From Pycnopodia helianthoides (taxonomy: Eukaryota > Echinodermata > Asteroidea > Forcipulatida > Asteriidae), in NCBI GenBank assembly GCA_032158295.1, contig CM063251.1:19159425-19223424 (forward strand): 64,000 nucleotides of DNA, given 5' to 3'. Made by a program: the position numbers and the translations under genes. Shown in pieces: positions 59,881 to 64,000 of this stretch (within the stretch, counting starts at the first letter, position 1; each line of letters opens with the position of its first letter). The notes under the pieces are model-generated. The model was not told where the DNA came from, made no database searches, and saw nothing but the letters and a program-made list of their open reading frames with translations.

Positions 59881-62413
59881 TGCAACTTTTTTAGGTCCAG
59901 CATAGAAAGAACAGTTTGTTGTCTGGTTATACACACACACACCAAGACTTTTACATCATTGGACCCAGGTTCGAATCCCGCCTCACCTCGGAGTCTTGCA
60001 TGTGGATGAAGTTTTCAGTCCTCCCTGATTGATGGGTTTTCCCCATTGGGGTTTTCCTCCCACACCTTAAACTGATAATCTTTCTTCATTGTTTCCTATT
60101 CACCCTGTTATTGGTGGTTGCGCTGTTGGATACATGTACATATAAAATATACTGTACAACACACTATTTAATGCATTTTGTTTAATAATGTTCCTTATTC
60201 AGTTACGACATTTAAATAATCAAATAATACAAAATTATTAAAATCTAGAGATTGAATTTGAAACCCCCTCGCAAGGATGTTTAAACTTGAATAAGCTTTT
60301 ATTTCATTACATCGTATCAGTTGCTCTATGGTTCAATGCAATGCAAACAGTAAAAGGAAACTTGGTGTATTCAGTGTAGATGTTTATTGTGAACTATTTA
60401 ACACTTCAAAACAGCAATTTAGCAGTCCAAAAGGCAATAATTAAAATAAAAAATCAAAGGAAAAAGGTAATGACCTTACACTAGAAGTAATTTAATAAAC
60501 AATCATATCAATTCATTCAAACAGCCTGCAACCCCCTACTCCTTACCATGGAGACTTCCTTCCTCATCCATGCTCCTTAAAAATCAACTTGAACAAAATT
60601 AACAATATTGTTCTGTTGTTATAGAAAGGTAAATGAGTGTGCAGTGATTACATGCAATTGAGTAAAACTCAATCAAAATGGTTCCATAGGTAACACACTT
60701 TGATCAGTGTCATGCTGGGCATAAATGCTGAGTTTCACGAAAAGCCCCTAGGAATCCAAACAGCACTGTGACGTCACACTACGGACTCAATCCAAACAAG
60801 ACAGTGGAAACAACCTTCATCCAGACCATGTTGCACAACACAGACTGGATTTGTGCTGGTTTTCTGGGGCACTGGTACCTCAGAGTGGAGGCACTGGTAC
60901 CTCAGTGATGATTTCTGTTTTCATTTTGATGAGTCTTTAATGCGAACCATGCAGGGCACCTAACGGCGGGGAAAAGGACTAGTTCAAAAATTGAAGAGGG
61001 GGGAGGCCTAGTTTTTTTCAAATCAAATTTCAACAAAATTACAGGGCGCAAATTTTAAACATTTATGACCAAATAATAACACAAAATAAACAATGATAAA
61101 TATTCGAATTAGTATGAGTGATTTTGTTCAAGTTGATCTTTAATACCAAATTATAAATTGTCTAATTGTCAATTTTCGAACAGATTACGAACAATACAAT
61201 GCGAACATTAATAAAGCAAACAAGCCAAAATATTAACAATCAATATGCCTAAGGGGATTGAAGGCACAATGTACTACCACAATGCAGCAAAATAAGGCTT
61301 TGTTTTTTTACTCACAACCCATCAGCAAACTTCAGTAGTCTTGGTTAAGACCTTCTCTTGTTGATTTATCAGTTTTCCCCACAAGAGGGCGCTACCATTC
61401 ACGAACTGCTCTCACAACACGAACCGCTCCAAATTTTTGTGCTTAGCAGCTCTATGAAATTGGGCCCTGATGACAGAAAACATGAAATCTGATGATCTAC
61501 AGAAATTGCACAGTGGGATCAACTTTTTATGTTGAGAAAGGGTTCAAATCTCATAACTTGTTTAGGTATTTTAACAATTCTTGATTTTTACATTAAAAAG
61601 GAAAAACTTGTTATATGATGTATGATCTTGTTATATGATCTTGCCTGCCAGGAAATGGCCCGAACAATACAAAGTCACTCTTTTTGTAAACAATGCATTA
61701 ATACTCCAAGGAGTTTAGGCTAATTGAGTTTTACAACACCTTGCTCTTCCTACTGTCTGATCACCATGGTCTGACCATTCAATAATATCCACTGTGGTTT
61801 TGAATGATGGATGTAGACAAACCATAGATAAGTACATTCCAGCTTGCAATATGATATCATACAGTGAAAAGTTGAGTACTTCTAAAGTGTACACAGCACA
61901 TACAAGTTAGTTCATGGAGGTGCGTGGTACATATGTAGGTCTGTGCACAGTTGAGTCCTTCTTATGAGTACACAGCACATACATTGTACAAGTTAGTTTA
62001 TGGAGGTGCCTGGTACATGTAGTTCTGTGCACAGTTGTACATGGACACAAACCATCCGAGGAATTGAATGGTTTCAAATGGTTAGTCAACTCACCTGAAA
62101 ATATTGCCAAGTAAGAGTGATTAATACATGTACATGTAAACCATTTTGAAATGATTAAAGCCAAGACTTGTGTAATAGTATGTTTCCTTAAATCAATACA
62201 TGTACCGGTATGTTTCACAATCACTGCTTGAAATGCCCACTGGACCACTAGTGACTAGCCAGTGTTGTCACCAGAGCTTTTTTTTTAGAACCGGTTAATT
62301 GGGCTTTTAGTGGGGGTGGGGGGGGGGGGTCCAGGGAGTGCAACCCCCGGCGGGGGTTTCATCATGTTCATTGGGCAGCGCCCCCTTTTGGAAAATATTT
62401 ACATTTTACACCC

Positions 62414-62561
62414 TTAACCCTCCTACTGTCAGGGACTCTTGGCAACATTTTCCAGTGAGTTAACCAACCATTTGAAACCATTCGACTGCCAAGGTTGTGT
62501 ACGGTGGCACAACTGTACATAGAACTAACTGTGTACTGTGTACATGCATTCCCTCATTTAA
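62414..62561. mobile_element. truncated TTAA-type MITE, family CCCTCTTGCTATC (inverted)
   Basis: Begins TTAACCCTCCTACTGTCAGG and follows the reverse of 20359-20588 until it stops at CCCTCATT. Confidence 0.7.
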
Positions 62562-63045
62562 GGGTTCTAGACACTAAAAAAAAAATGGTTGTGTTGGCGT
62601 ATTAACAGGCCAGAAAAACTTAGGGTAGTTACATTGTAGGTAGGGATTTATTGTATTTGTTATTATAATTTTTCTTTTAAACCATCACATTCTTTGTTAC
62701 ATTGACTCCTGAACTTTCATTCAAGTCTTTATGTTTTCGCTGTCACTCAGTAGGAAGGGTTTGTTGTACACATGAAAAGTGTTCCAACTAAAACATAAAA
62801 TCATTGGATGTCACAGGAACTTTAATGTAATCACACTGACTGGCTGTTCATGTTACAGTATGGACACAATAATATTCCTTTTCAAATTACTTTAATATAT
62901 TATTGACATATATATTTGATAATATTGTTAATTAGTTGTGCACCTACAAATATCTGTATGTATATTTCTAAAACAAAAGAAACTTGTGTTTTTCTTTGAA
63001 CTGTTTAACTGTTTCTACCAATCCAATCAAAACTATAAGCCAGCA

Positions 63046-63297
63046 TGGGCCCAATTTCATGGCTCTGCTTACCGTAAGCAAAGAATCGGCGCTTGCGGAA
63101 GCAGGGAATTCCGTGCTTACGTCAAGCGTATTTCACGGGTTAGCGGGGAATTTCGGCTTGTGCGCATGCGTACTCCACGTTACTAGGCATTTTACGCTTA
63201 CACAGCTAGCACAGAAATTCGACGCTTGAACAGTAAGCGAGAATGGTCAACGCAAGCGCAGAATTCGGCGGTAAGCAGAGCCGTGAAATTGGGCCCA
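63046..63297. mobile_element. MITE with 29-bp TGGGCCCAATTTCA inverted ends
   Basis: The terminal 29 bases at each side are complementary with one mismatch; the interior holds repeated GTAAGC and GAATTC-type words. The target duplication is unclear. Confidence 0.7.
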
Positions 63298-63649
63298 GAT
63301 GTCAACACACTTTCCAGGTTTAATAGAATCACTTAACCCACTCCAAAGGGTCACAAAAACCAGTCCAGAAAAACCACAAAGACAAAGCATGCTGTGCTTG
63401 TCTTTTGAGTGAAGCAAGTGTTTTACAAACTGAAACAATGTATTTAACAAACTCTGGAGAGTGTGAGGGCTAACACTAAAATAAAGAAACCGTTTGTCAG
63501 ATTTTAATTTTTTCACTATCAGCAAAAACAAAGTACTGGTCAGGAATGTTGTAACATTGGTCGTTTTATTTTTTAGCACCGGTTTTTAGAGCCAACTAGC
63601 CCTGACCAGTCTAGTCACAACACTGCCACTAGCCTAAGTTCAGTAACCT

Positions 63650-63814
63650 CAGGCCTGGAATTACACATAAGCCATGGCTATGGCCTCTGTTGCCCTTGCC
63701 TTGGCCTCGGTGCCCCTTCAAAACTTTCCCATAGACTTTAAAAATTTTCCAATGGAAGTGCCCTTTGCAAAATGAAAATGGCCTTGCCCTTTCAAAGATG
63801 AAATTCCAGGCCTG
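63650..63814. mobile_element. 6-bp-TSD MITE, family CAGGCCTGGAATT, copy 4
   Basis: Flanked by TAACCT at 63644-63649 and 63815-63820. Confidence 0.85.
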
Positions 63815-64000
63815 TAACCTTACAAACCATCAAGTCTAGTTAGGGTACAAACATTTCCAAGACAAAACCCTAAAGAAGAGGAAATAGTACGATCCAATGA
63901 TGTTCTGATCTGTGATTTTCACAACATTTGAACTAGTACAGTACACTACATGTACATGCACTAGAACAGGTCTTGAACTTTGTAAATTACAAGACTCGTG

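Larger units (their letters stand above)
57524..64000. other. right flank upstream of SECISBP2, no certain gene
   Basis: Holds the SECISBP2 5' flank (57524-57960, no clear TATA), an A/T-rich stretch with repeated AATTCGTTATTACGAAT-like words (58110-58300), two minisatellites, a SINE fragment (59955-60110) and MITEs. Between 60120 and 61440 the sequence is unique and A/T-rich; on the minus strand near 60890 a short reading EIITEVPVPPL followed by TGA could be a terminal exon of a gene to the right, but support is weak. Confidence 0.6.

Overview
The window is nuclear DNA of a metazoan, most likely a marine deuterostome and probably an echinoderm. Three spliced genes with small GT-AG exons sit in a bed of tRNA-derived SINEs, short inverted-repeat DNA transposons and minisatellites. 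The species assignment is an inference from gene and repeat character; nothing in the window names the species.

All three recognised genes are on the minus strand. (1) 3538-10106: the 5' part (five coding exons, about 331 residues) of an SLC22-type organic ion transporter; its 3' exons are not in the window and presumably lie beyond base 1. (2) 14852-27056: a complete ferrochelatase gene (FECH, mitochondrial haem synthesis), 11 coding exons, 406 residues, with catalytic His/Glu and all four [2Fe-2S] cysteines present. (3) 34882-57523: a SECIS-binding protein 2 / SECISBP2L-type gene (selenocysteine incorporation), 15 coding exons, about 1408 residues, with the SECIS incorporation domain and L7Ae-type RNA-binding domain. 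As printed, two of its exons each contain a one-base frame break.

The three genes have no obvious functional link (membrane transport, haem synthesis, selenoprotein translation). They look like ordinary neighbours, each with its own start region and intergenic space.

The rest is dominated by non-autonomous mobile DNA. Insertions can be typed from their flanks: TTAA-flanked families (three), a TA-flanked family, three-base TTA/TAA-flanked elements, two families with perfect 6-bp target duplications (TIRs CAGGCCTGGAATT and CAGGGTTCTGCCCA), and two elements with 9-bp duplications, one of them a large fold-back with nested inverted repeats. Several insertions are nested and give relative ages. 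Minisatellites lie at 15.2-15.7, 21.05-21.35 (a tandem array of Pol III B-box-like units), 28.0-28.3, 58.3-58.6 and 59.0-59.9 kb. A decayed non-LTR retrotransposon 3' end lies at 11.3-11.9 kb. No rRNA, CRISPR array or intact transposase gene was seen.
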